Source of the DNA: Agelaius tricolor
Lineage: Eukaryota > Chordata > Aves > Passeriformes > Icteridae
DNA length: 64,000 nucleotides
Direction: 5' to 3'
Assembly (NCBI GenBank): GCA_023055355.1
Contig: JALJCS010000002.1
Coordinates: 87,507,001-87,571,000 of the forward strand
Shown here: one piece after another, positions 24,741-36,600 of the stretch
How positions within the stretch are numbered: position 1 is the stretch's first letter
How the letters are laid out: each line of letters begins with the position of its first letter
The notes under the pieces: model-generated
Databases searched by the model: none
Seen by the model: the letters and a program-made list of their open reading frames with translations, nothing else
What the model was told of the DNA's origin: nothing
Translations under genes and position numbers: made by a program

Positions 24741-27540
24741 CTGAGGCCACCAGCAGAATTTGTTGGGGTTTTTTTTGTTCATGGGTCTATCTACGTGACA
24801 CCAGACCCACTGGAACAGATGTGATACACCAAGGGGGGAAAAAGAACTTAGTGTAAAAGTGAACAGGGCTGATCAAAAGAGCTGTAAGCTGGATTTGAAG
24901 GGGAAAAGACACAATATTAGCTTCACTAGAGATAAACCTCTCTAGCAAGGTGGCACACAAATGTTTGAGGGATGGTGTGAGGGTGGGGACCTCCAGGCTG
25001 TGCTGGGCACGCTGGAGCCATCTGGAATATCCCTGTGAGAACATGCCCAGCCCCTCAGCCATCACCAGGGCATGGAGATGCAGTGGCAGCAAACACGTAG
25101 GGATGGTTCATGGTCTCAGTTCAGGCTACTGGCAGGAAAGTAAATACACTGCATTTTGATAAGGGCTCTCTGAATTAGGAGTTTGGATTTAGCTGTCAAG
25201 GGGATGTCATGAGTTTGCCTGATATTTCAGCCCCGTGGTGTTTACTGTGGGCATGACTGCAGCCTGCTGCACTGATCCAGCCCCTGCATCACTCTGGCTA
25301 TTTCTCAATGCCCACAGTGGTTTTAGACCAACAGTGGAAATAATGAGAATAATTACAGGATGAGGTTTGGAAGGGTGAGGGGAGTATGAGACCTCATTCT
25401 TCATGTACTTCAGTGAACTGCAGAGAAAGTTGGTGAATTCACAGTAAGGCAGTACCCATGGCCAAATCCAACAGCAGGACAAAGCAGAGCAGACAGATTC
25501 CCTTTATTTTTGAAAGATGTACATGCACTTCAAGCCTTTAAATTTTCCAGGTTTCATAAAACTGACTAGTTCAAGCTTCTGTTGGCAGTTTATTTCTTTA
25601 GGTTGCTATAGATGGCAATGTCTTTGATAAATTATCTTTTTTTTAATTTCCTCCTAAATGTTTTTTTTCTTTCAAAGCTCATTTCAGTACTTACAAGAAG
25701 CAAACAATTAATTTACAACAGAGAGTTTTAAATAAAATGAAGGTAAATGGCCACTGCTACCTAGCTCTTCCAGGTCAAAATGGACAGTCAAATAATATCA
25801 CTGTGATGCTACCTTTTTAAACTTTAGACAAACTTTAAGAAAGATTAATAAATGCATGCTTAGCGAAAAAAACATTAAGACAGGCATTTCTGAGAAGGAA
25901 GGAAGTAATCAGTTTGAAAATATCTCATTATTATTAAAAAAATCCATCCTTCTTTGAGTGGGAAGGAGAAAATTTTAATATTTTATGACCTAACTCCCTA
26001 AAAAGAAATTAAATATTCTGAGTACTCGAATACTTCAAATAAAACTGCCTTTGCTCAAATATTTTGTGCTTTTCAGTGGATAGGGAGTATCCATAATATC
26101 TCTGTCTTACTGTAAATTTTGTGATAAGCTACATTTCAGTGATATTACTATAAAGCCCATAATTTACCTTCAGAAAAACTGAAGGTAACCTGAATCATAG
26201 CAAAAAGGAAACAAAACAAAAATGTTACAATTCTAAACTGAACATGGACAAAGAGCCACAGGTCAGGTTCTCTTATGATATATGCTCTCCAAAATGAAGA
26301 GGGATTCCCCAAATGTATATTTAAACAAAGTCTAATTTTACTAAAAGTCTAGGATCATTTGTACTGAAGTTTGAAGAAAAATAGAAGACCCATTCCAGAG
26401 GATGTTAAATGAATCTGACATTTATTTTTCATCTGAGGCAGAGTGCACAGCTTCCTCTTCTAAATTTTGTATTTAGAACTAATAAAAATGTTTTCTTCAA
26501 AAAAACCTAAAATACTTTGCTCAAACACAGTTTCTTCCATTTAATTAATTACATATATAGATTTGAAATCAGTTATTTTTAGGTGAAAGAAAAAAAAATT
26601 AAAACTAATCTATTCTGAAAGAATCAGGAAAGAGCATTAAAGATTAGGAAGATGCATTCATTTGTGAGTCAGGGAATTTCTCCACAAAAATCTATTTCTG
26701 CAAAATATTGCAACACAGCCATTTTCTCGTGGCAGATTGCTTCTGCTGCTGATCTCCAAACTGGCTGCAGTTCTGGCTGTGATGAACTGCTTGCTCAGTT
26801 TGCTCCTCTCCTTTGTGCTCTCAGTCCTCTTTGCAATACACAGCTTGTCAGAATGATTCAGAAAGTGCCTCCTTCCCACCTTATACTTAAAAGCCCAGCA
26901 TAAAAATACCCATTAAAACCCAAATAGTATTAATCTCTCACTTCTGTTCTGAATCCTAAAGATGAAAAGAGGAAAGATGTAATTTACCCATCGTCTTGCT
27001 TCAACTTAGGGTTAATTATATGTAATTACATATAAATCAAGAAACATTTGTCATTTTTTCCCCCCAAAAACATTCAATGATTGAGACACCAGAACTCTTT
27101 AGACAACCTGTTTTCTGCATTGTGATTAATTTCTTTTGTGCTGGTTTAAAGTTTTAAAGAGTTTCTAATCTTAAACACTGGGAATTTCCCTTGTTTGGAG
27201 TTTGAATCCAATAGGTCTTCCTTCCACAAATTCCAGTCATGTCAGCAAGCAGGTTGTTGCCTGTTCTTCAGGCTGGCCTGTTATACACTTAAAAACAGTT
27301 ATAGATTGTCCACCCAGTCTTCCCCTTTCAAGGCCAAATAGTTGTTATTTATTCAATTATTCCTTGTAAGTCATGTTTTCCAGATCTCTGATTATCATAT
27401 CTAGGTTTTCACCATTTAGTCCATGTTAGTCTGCTGCTTTCTTGATGCTGAAACCTGGGCTTTGAGCTTCAGAATACATGTAATTCATGGAGTACATGTT
27501 CCAGGTAGTTCCTTTCAAGTGTCTGACACAGTTTCAGCAT
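24741..27540. other. Unique AT-rich DNA, no gene seen
   Basis: No recognisable repeat or exon. 25500-26650 is strongly AT-rich. Confidence 0.5.
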
Positions 27541-27712
27541 ATCTTTTTTCCTTTGTTTTGGTGGAGGTCTTTTGGGGGTTTTGGTTTACTTTTTTAAGTT
27601 GGTTTTTTTTTTTCAGTTGGTGAGAGATCTGGGGGGATTTTTAGTTTTTCTGGAGTTTTTTCATGGGTGAGGAGAGTTGGGTTTGTTGTGGTTTCTGTGG
27701 GTTTTTTTTTAG
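27541..27712. repeat. T/G-rich low-complexity tract
   Basis: A strand-asymmetric stretch made almost wholly of T and G (TTTTGGGGGTTTTGG, GGTTTTTTTTTTTCAG, GGGTTTGTTGTGG). There are several G-runs on the plus strand. It has no coding meaning. Confidence 0.85.
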
Positions 27713-27924
27713 TAGAATGATACTATTGGATCCTATTAATGTCATCAAATTAGGGAAGTTCCTTTTTCCATATCTCAAACCTCTCTGAATTCCTCTGAAG
27801 TTTGTACATTGTTCTGAAAAAGATGTGTGTTTCAAAATCATACCACATGATCTGATATGACATAACATCTAAAATCAAATCTCTATTCCTGTAACATTCT
27901 TCTTTTTGTTCTTCCAAGTGCATT

Positions 27925-28022
27925 TATATTTGCAGGTTTTTTCTACATTGGAAGAAAAAGAAAATAAATTGAGAAAGAAACTGCACTAAAACCTTGTAAA
28001 AATGTCCAAACCTGCAAATATA
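27925..28022. repeat. Inverted repeat, 15-bp perfect arms
   Basis: TATATTTGCAGGTTT at 27925-27939 is the exact reverse complement of AAACCTGCAAATATA at 28008-28022. Past a small mismatch the arms extend imperfectly with TACATT (27944-27949) against AATGT (28001-28005). The inner spacer is purine-rich. It may be a cruciform-capable palindrome or a decayed terminal-inverted-repeat element. Confidence 0.85.
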
Positions 28023-30256
28023 TCTGGGGAAAAAGCAGGCAAAGGAAGCAGAGACAAGAAGTAATTATCCAAACACTTTTAATAAAGGATGGACTTATTT
28101 GTGTGAAGAAAAAAAAAATTTCAAGCTCCATTAGGTTGCTATTAGAAACCTCTCTCTAAAATAAAAAAGAGATAAAATTTCTGAACAATTTTTTAGAATT
28201 CTTAACATCTGTTTAGGTAGAGGAATTTATAGAGATCTGAATTTTGAGAAATTTTTGTTGTGAAGCAAGTAATAATGACAATGTCATTTTCTGCAAACTT
28301 TTTGGAATAAGTTCTAGACAAATTACAAAGAGGACTCTTTCCTGCATAAGGAAGTCTTAAACACCAGTAACCTGGAGAGTCTTAAAATATGTTAGGGGAG
28401 ACAGCAGAAATGCCAACACCCTTTTGTGCTCAGGAAATCAGACCTTCATCATGTTTCAATAGCTGAGGTGATTTACCACTGGAACAACCGTACAAGCACT
28501 ACAGAGATTTCTTCACCACAAAACAATGTTCCTGTTTATTTCCCATTAAAAACATGACTTAACTAAAAAAAAAAAAAAAATAATAATACTGTGGCAATCC
28601 TCTGGGCAGCAGTGGGTTACAGCCATGCTGAGGTTGCTGCTGCCACTTTTCTGGCTTTTTTCTGCCATGGAGAGGACACTGAAGAGGTCCCACTCTTTTT
28701 GAGAGCTATTCCAAGGAACCATAGTCAGAATCCAGTGATCAACTTAATTTAAAATTAACAGTTAACTCATCTAAAATGAAAAGGCAGGCTGAGATATGAG
28801 AAAGAAAAACAATGCTTCATTTTTTTCAGCTTCAGTCCACTCTCACCTTTATCTGCCTTTCAAAGTAAGCAATGAATGTAGGGAAGGAAGGTTTTCTGTC
28901 ACTCTCTGGATAGGGATGAGGAAACGAAGGCTTTGGTTTTGCTGGGAAATCACTTTGCTAAGGTGGTGTCATGTTTGTAATGCCATGGACACAGCCCTGT
29001 GCTAACCCAGCTGGCAGCATCACAGATGACAGGAGCTGTATTCACCAAAACTGAAACTCTCCTAGCAGCCTGCCTTGTAACACCCTGCCTGTAGCATGAC
29101 CATTGCCTAAATCTCTTCAGATTTGGAGATGGGAATAGATTGCAAAAATAATTTAACCCCAAAGCTGGAAAACTCCCCTTCCCACATATTGCCAGAATAA
29201 ATGAGGACTGGTTTAGAGAGGCTTGTTATTTCAGATTTTCCTGTTTCTGCTGTGGTTCATTTCACCAGCACATCCATAGATAAACCCATCTCCTGAGCAG
29301 GCAAGGATGCCTGGCCCTCCTGGGGCAGGTGTGGCCCCTGTCCCAGCAGGGACAGCAGCACCATCTGCCCAGCAGGGCCAGGCCCCTCCCTAACTCGTTC
29401 TTGCACAAACAGAACATTCATGAAACTGATGTGTGAAAGTCTGGGATAAAATGGAAGGAAGGCAGCCCTACTGTAGATCCCTCCCCACCCTGCTGACACA
29501 TGCACTGGATGGGATTTAATGCAGGGGTCACCTCTCTGCAGGACCCTGATCACACAGACAGGAGTGATTTGTCTCTTTTGGTGAAGAGCAGGATGGGCAA
29601 AAGCAATTTCAGGTTTGTAGACAAGGGAATAGGGGTGAGGAAGCTGGAAACTGCCCCAGTGAGCTGGATTTGACCTCCATGTCTTCACAGAGCCAGAGGA
29701 AGAGGTGTTTTGCCTAGGCAGTGCTTTAGGAGGAGATGGATTTATTGCAGCTTAACTGAAAATGCAGAACAGGTTTTGTGTCATTGGGAACTGTGCTGCT
29801 CAGAGACAGACAGACAGAGGGGGAAAAGCACAAGCTCTGGAAAAACAAGGATTATACCATTACTCTGAGTATCCCAGAATTGCCATGTGTTCCTTTACCT
29901 GCAGCTCTCTGTGCTTTCTGATTGTCAGAGGGAATTGTGTCTTAATATTTCAGAAAGGTTTATGTAGACTAAGCCATTGATATTTGTGAAATACTCATGT
30001 AAAATGAACAAAGAACAACAGAAATGTCCTGACAAAACCTAAGTGGGGCAAGTTTTGACTGATATTCCTTCCACAAGCTGATACCAGGCATTTAGGAATA
30101 TGACTGATGCAGAATATTAAAATAACTGTTACATTAATGAAAACATATAAGGGACAGAGCCATGGCAGACCCTCACAGGGACCAGCCCACCCTCAAACAG
30201 GTCCATTGATGATGCCAATTCACATCAGTGACAGAACAGAATAATCTTTTTTACAG
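28023..30256. other. Unique DNA, no gene seen
   Basis: A poly-A run at about 28565-28582 and a modestly GC-rich stretch at 29280-29700 are the only notable features. Confidence 0.5.
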
Positions 30257-30452
30257 GATTCTGGCTGAGAGACCAGTTCTACATCGGGGAGAAATGAATA
30301 TGCACAAAACTGCTGAGCATGTGAGGTACAAGCTGGCATCTCTGGAAGCAAATCTGCAAGAATTTGTTGGCTTGCAGGCAGACACTGTCTCTGCTGCTGC
30401 TCATTCTTTTGCCATGCACTGGGAGAGGATGGAAGGAGCTTTCTGAGCCCAG
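30257..30452 (+). other. Exon-like interval with splice-site borders
   Basis: A consensus-like acceptor (AATCTTTTTTACAG, ending 30256) and a donor (CCCAG|GTAAAG, cut after 30452) bracket 196 bp. One frame is open from before the acceptor to a TGA at 30444-30446. The predicted peptide from 30258 is 62 residues. Its middle (KTAEHVRYKLASLEANLQEF, then VGLQADTVSAAAH) looks like an amphipathic helix and is unusually protein-like for this window. The acceptor gives phase 2 entry. The stop sits 6 bp before the donor, so the interval would be the last coding exon of a transcript continuing into a 3' UTR intron. I do not recognise a family, and partner exons were not found. Confidence 0.22.
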
Positions 30453-31559
30453 GTAAAGAATTGTCACCCAGCCCTTCAGCAGCACAGGGGAGAAGTGCTG
30501 ACTCTCAGAGAGCTCCCAGTGCCTGAAGATGGATGTGGAGGGCAGCATTTGTACCCTGGCTGTTCCCAGAAGAGCAGCACAGGGCAGGGTGTGAGTGGAT
30601 CAGAGCTGCTGAGCCTCCTGCCCACCCCATGGGGACATTACCATTCCTGTCAGCATCTTTGCAGCTGCACAGGGAGAACCGGCAGGAATGTCAATTTTTC
30701 AGTGCAGCTGCAAGGAAAGGCTTTTGTTTTGTAAACACAATAATCAGGTGTGTCAGGTGTGAGATTTTCTTTGAAATTTGCCCTTAACAGAAAATTCTGA
30801 ACATTGCTAATTCAGACTAAATACATTTCTTAGGTGAAATTTCCAAAGAAATGAGAATGCTGCTTGTCTATCCGTTCTGCCAGACCATACCAGGCAAATT
30901 TAAAAACAAGTAAAACCAACAACAACAACAACAACAAGAAAAACAACAAATAAAAACCCCACAAACAAAAAATTAAAAGGCATAATTTTCTTTTTTTGCA
31001 GAGAAGTCTAAGGGAATCACATCACTCTCATTCTACTGCACAAGAAAAATCATTACAGGGATCCAAATGTCAGTGGAAGACAAGGATCTGCAACAACTTC
31101 AGCACTCTTAACCCTCTTGAAAGGACTGAAGTCTAGGGTGCCAGAGGCAGGGGAGATGATTGTACAGAGATTTTGGCAGTAAGACACGTGGGAAGAAGCA
31201 AGGAAGAGGCAAGACAGAACGTCCCTGTCCTCCAGCCATTCCAGAGAAGAGAGTGTCAAATTGATTAGACACGAAGTACAAGTGGCATCTCTGTTTTACA
31301 TTTTTTTAGAGCCAGGTCCAGAAATATCACCCAGGTGGATTCGCGCTTTGCTTACCCTTTCCAGAGACTGCTTCCAAAGATGTCAGCCATCCTGGACATT
31401 TTCCTTTGTAATGCTCTGGGTTAGTAGCTATCAGAGTCAGAAAATTACCTGGAGCCCATTGAGTTTGCTGGTCTTTCTATAGCTGTTAATTTTCATCTTC
31501 TAGAAAACAAATGCCTTGTTACTTTATCAAGCTATTATGGCTCCAGACAGCTTCAATGC
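30453..31559. other. Unique DNA with a CAA microsatellite
   Basis: A (CAA)n run occupies 30917-30937 within an A-rich stretch to about 30980. No gene is recognised. Confidence 0.55.
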
Positions 31560-32239
31560 ATATACAACATATATCCAATAAATGAGCCAGATAACATGCA
31601 CAAAGAAGGAAGGATAATCTACTAAACCAGCTGACAAAACAGGTGTTGAAAAATTTCATGCCTCAGATTAACTGGTCTATGTTTATTAATTAATATGAAA
31701 TATGATTAGCAATAACATAGAATGTAGAATCTTTTTCTGTTTTGCTTCTTAATTAGCACAATAAAATGCTAACTATTAAAGAAATTTATGTCCCAGCCTT
31801 ATTACACTGGAATTTTCCACTGCTGTGTTGAACGCTGAGAAAGAAAAAGCTATGTGGTAATTCTGCAATGATCTACATCCTGAATAATTCAAAAGGGAAG
31901 TTCACTGTATGCCTGCAACTCTGATTACAGTGAAAGACAGTGGCACTAGACTGCCCACTGATTAAAAGCATCTCCAGCACCTTATTTATAATTAGAGACC
32001 TGAAAAGAACAGTGCAGGAAAATGTGTAAGTGTTCCTCAAATATCATAGAAAATGCTGGGGCTGTGGAGTGATAAATGACCTGACCTGTAATTCAATCTT
32101 AGCTTTCTAATGATCTCATTGATCAGTCACATCTCACAGCTGTGATGCATGATATCATCTGAACCCTCTGCTATTGAGTTATGGCTTTGTTATAAATCCC
32201 ACATTACCCATTACCTTTACATTGAATATACTCTACCTT
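31560..32239. other. Possible conserved non-coding (enhancer-like) segment
   Basis: No repeat family and no open frame, but a high density of homeodomain-type cores: TTTATTAATTAATATG, ATATGATTAGCAATAAC, CTTAATTAGCAC, GCTAACTATTAAAG, TTTCTAATGATCTCATTGATC. The texture (few simple repeats, balanced composition, motif clustering) is what long conserved enhancers in gene deserts often look like. This is pattern impression only. Confidence 0.2.
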
Positions 32240-33640
32240 ATTACAGTAGCACTCAACTGCCCTGACAGACTTGAGGGGCTATTGGTTTTCCTATCAGGAA
32301 TTCTGGTTCTCAGAGGATTACAGATCAGCCAGGAGAATAAACTCTGAGCTGAGCATCTCTGCCTGACCTTAGGAAGGGGAGGATGAGATTGGGATTTGGG
32401 TGATAGCCTTGGCCTGGCAAAGAGCTTGTGCAATTCCTTGCTCACACAGGCTACACACACAGCCTTGCCCAGGGCATTTGAGCAGCTGAAGTGCTCCAGG
32501 GTGTGGCTGTATCAGCTGGCAGATTGGGGAGCAGAGGGGTCTGAACCTGCTCCTGGCACTGGTGAGCAACATCCATGCAGGGCTGAGTGAACCCTCTGAT
32601 GGAGAAGGGGTCTGGCTGAGGCTGCAGGAGCAGCTTCATTGTGCCTGACTGTCTTTATTTATATGGGGAAGGTAGGTTGGATCAGGCTCCTTTTCTTTGG
32701 AAAAAAAAAAGATATACTGGTAATAACAGTCCTTTTGCAGAGGGTGAGTTAACAGAACACCTTAGAATTCCCAGTGGGATGGAGCCCCCTGCACATACTT
32801 CACCATTGTGCTGGCATTCACAGGGGAAATGCAATCAGTTCAGGAGGGGGAAATGGTTGTCAGTGCTTTGGGCTTCATTGCATGATGCCAGAATGGGTCT
32901 GTGTTCTCCAAATTGGCCCAAACTGGGGCACAGCTGAGCAGGGCTCTGTGTGAGAGCTGCCTGGGGAAGGGGCTCCTGAGACTCGAGGCTCCCTCCTTGC
33001 CCTCTCCAAAACATCCAATTTCTTGGCAATGCTGAGGGCAGTGGTGGATGAGCTCTTGACTCCTCAGGCATCCACAGTGCTAAATGAGAGGTGTGTTGTC
33101 ATTTCCCAGTGCAGGGAGCAGTAGGAGTGGGGCTGCTCCAGGAGGGACACAAGCCAGGAGAGACCATGCACAGGCAGACCCTGTGCCTTCAGCAGCAGGG
33201 CACAGGCCCCAGCTTCAGAGTGACACAATCCCTGACCAAGAGCCCCAGGCAAGACTCAGGTGCAGGGTGCATCAGATGCAGTCAGGAGTAGCAGGATGTG
33301 GTGCTGGTGACAAACTGCTTTGTCCCTTATTCATTTCTGTCTCTCGAATGCCACCAGTCTCACCTTCTAACCAAGCCCACACAACAGCATGGCCAAGGGC
33401 CTTCTTCTCCTTTCTCTCCTGTCCCAGGTCAGCTGTTCTGCTCCACCTTTGGTCAGACTGTTGAAGCTCAGTGTGTGTCTGAACATGATGAGGATGTGCC
33501 AGACTATGGATTCATTCACACCTCATTCATAGCCAAGGAGGTGTTTGCTGCTGGTGGCTCTCAGAAGGCTGAGCTCACATGGGCTGTACTGAAATGGCTT
33601 GTCATGCCTTCCAAAAGCAGGAGCTGAAAAGAACAGGGCT
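32240..33640. other. Mildly GC-rich segment, no gene recognised
   Basis: GC content is higher than on either side. Many overlapping open frames occur on both strands (for example 33084-33464 plus, 126 codons; 33298-33627 plus, 109 codons). None resembles a known family, and their overlap in different frames argues that they are composition effects. Confidence 0.45.
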
Positions 33641-36600
33641 TGCTCTTGCTTAGCATCCTGATGTCTTCTGATAATGCCTCTGCAACCCAATCTCTGTCTG
33701 AACTGTCTCTGCGCTTCAACAGAAAAGCATGTTACCTTTTTTTCCCAAAGCATAGTGATTAATTAAACTTGTCTGAGTCAGTTTAATTCCTCTTTAAGCC
33801 ATTTCTCTTATTTTAGAACATATGATTCTGGTATTGTGACATTTTAAAGTTCAGTGACAGTTTGGGGGTAGTCTGCTCTGAAGAGTCAAGGTGAATTTTC
33901 AGTGAGCAATTCAATGACGCTTCAAAAAATTCTCACCAAGGTACTTTAAAAAGTCCAGTCAAAAATAAATTATAGTGGTGTCCTTATTCCAGCCATGAAA
34001 ATCTTAGCCTCCTCTGCAGAATGGCCTAGATGCTTACCTTTGTGCATGGGATCAGTAAAAAACATGTAAGAAAAAAAATCATTAGGACCTGTTCAGTGCT
34101 TTGCAAGAACAAGCTATGAATGATAAACAAGTACAAGGGATATATATTTTTTCCCCATAGCCTTAGCTATTAATTTCTTTTTCATTTGCAGTGCTCATGT
34201 AATCCTTGGCTAATAAAGAAAATTTATTACTGCTAGAAGAAAGTGGTATCTTATCCTAATTTTTGAGTCATTGTAAATCTTTATCCATCATCTGCTGTAA
34301 GCAGACAGAGCAATGAGTGAGTTACCTGCTCACCTTTACTGATCAGCTGATCCTTCCTAGAGAAAGACCAGTTTCCTTTCCTGAAAAGATCATCAGTAAA
34401 ATTGTCAGAACTTTGTTATGTATTGAGGTCAGACTGGATAGTTCTGTGTATTTTGTTTTCAGTCAGTTCCACCACATCCATCTACTTTTAGTAAAGAAAA
34501 AATCCCAGCACAAATTGTGTACTCATTTGTATGTGCTGAGTCTAGTCGAAAAATGTGATAAGGTGGGAAGGAAAGAATAAAGATTCCCAGAGACATATGA
34601 TATAACTGCTAATTAAAAGAAACATCATTAGTTTCCCTCTTCTGTAAGTTAAGTGCATTTAATAATGTGAAAAGAAAAAAAAAAATAACAAAAAAAAAGC
34701 TGAAGCTGTTTCCATGAATCACAGCTTAAGACATGACTTTTCCTTAAGGACACATTCCAAAAGCCATTAATGAATCTGCATCAACTTCTGCAAACTTTGG
34801 TTCAAACCTGAGAAGTTTCCAGTTTGCTTCCAGCGTCCAATGTGAATGGTGGTCATTAATATTCTGGGTAAAGGCATTCAGCTCCAACACTTAGACATTT
34901 TATTTAGGTGTCCACTTCTAGAGTTGTGATTCAGTGGCTACAGCAGGGGCTGGGGCCATTTGAGATGCCCAGCAGCTCCCACCTGGACTGCAGGTGTTGG
35001 TCCAGGAGGGCACAGATCAGCTCTATCAGCCCCACACCTGACCCACAGGAGCTGAGAGAGCTGGATACAGCCTTTGGTCCCAGTGGCTGTGGTGGGACCT
35101 GAAATGTCTGACTCACATACACGTGTGACTTTAGGCATCTAAATTCATCAGTTACGAGCTGAAGCCCTTCCCAAGTTTCTACCTGAGCTCTGGAGACATC
35201 AGCAGTATGCACAGCTCTCTTGAATCAGTCTTAGGGCCACATGAGATGCTCCTCATTTGCAGTCTCCAGAGATGGAAACAGAAGCTGAGGGTGGTCTGGT
35301 GTCACCTCCAGGGAAGCAAAAATGCTAAAGGGTGAAGGCTGGGTAGGGTTAGAGTTGCTGAGCTAGCTCAGAACATTGCAGAGAAACAGAAAGTTCTGTC
35401 AATACTTCTGATTACAAGTTCATTTGAAGGCAGGAAAACATGCAGGATGTACAAGACATGATGTTAACAACAAGCAAGCTTTGTGATGTGACAAAGGGCA
35501 GAAATAGTCCTAAAGACCTTTAAAATTGCATTTCCTCCCTGACAAAGCCATTACAAAGAAAAGCTTCCTAGTGATCTATATAATAGAGGAATAAACTGAA
35601 ATGTGTGTTTTACCAAACAGGGCCAATAGCTCTGGATCTGAACTGCCCCTGAGGATAAAACAAGATGCCACACTCTTCTCTGGACCTGTGTAGTCACACC
35701 AACCAATGCAAATGCACTGTGACAGCCAGACAGCCCTAATCACCATCACAAAAAGCTGTCATTGCCACAGATTCAGGTCCTCTGGTGACTGAATCCATTG
35801 CATAGTCTGCTTCAGCAAGATAACAAAAATGCCAGTAGGAAGTGTGAAAGGAGCTGCCCCAGTTATCCATCCTCTGTCATGCACTGAAAAACTGTTGCTT
35901 CTCTGAGGCTGGAGGCTGGCTGGGGAGGGGAGAAGGGGCAGCCAGACAGGTCCCTTTTGGATCTGTGCTGAAACTCAGATTAACACCCATATCAAGGATA
36001 AAATACGTGAAGCACCCAGTGTGTCTGTTTTATCACTCATGAATATAAATTAAAGAGTTTAAGTGGTCCTTAAATAGCTATTTGGACTAATACTTCTCAT
36101 TATAATAGATTACATAACTGGCTGTTAGGAAGCCAAACTGTAAAGATTATTAAAAGCCTGAAAGCATTCAGCTCCATTCCTTACATTTTTTGTCAATTGT
36201 GTGAGTGCTTATCAAAGCTGGAATAGAATGAAGACATCCCCACGGACACATATTTGGTAACCATTAGATAGCATATGAAGCAAAGATCGATGACTCCTTC
36301 TCCAGGAGCAGAAACAGGTAGAAAATTATGTCAGAAAGCTGCATTTTGTGATCACAGCACCTTTCCTTCAGAGATTCCTGGTGACACAAACCATGGAATT
36401 GTGTTTCAGTCTGGATTATGTGACCTACTCTATGCTACCAGACATATAAGTGAGGTGTATCTTACCTTTAATGCTCTACAAATCAAGACACCAGTGTTAC
36501 TTCCTTGTTTGGGCTTCTCCTAACAGTGATGGAGAGGATTCTGTGGGAACAATTAATTCTTTCTGGTTTAGGTTGTGTTATCCCACATCTGAACCCACCA

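Noticed and set aside
33084..33464. 126-codon plus-strand open frame
   Set aside because: It overlaps several equally long frames on both strands in a GC-rich segment. No family resemblance.
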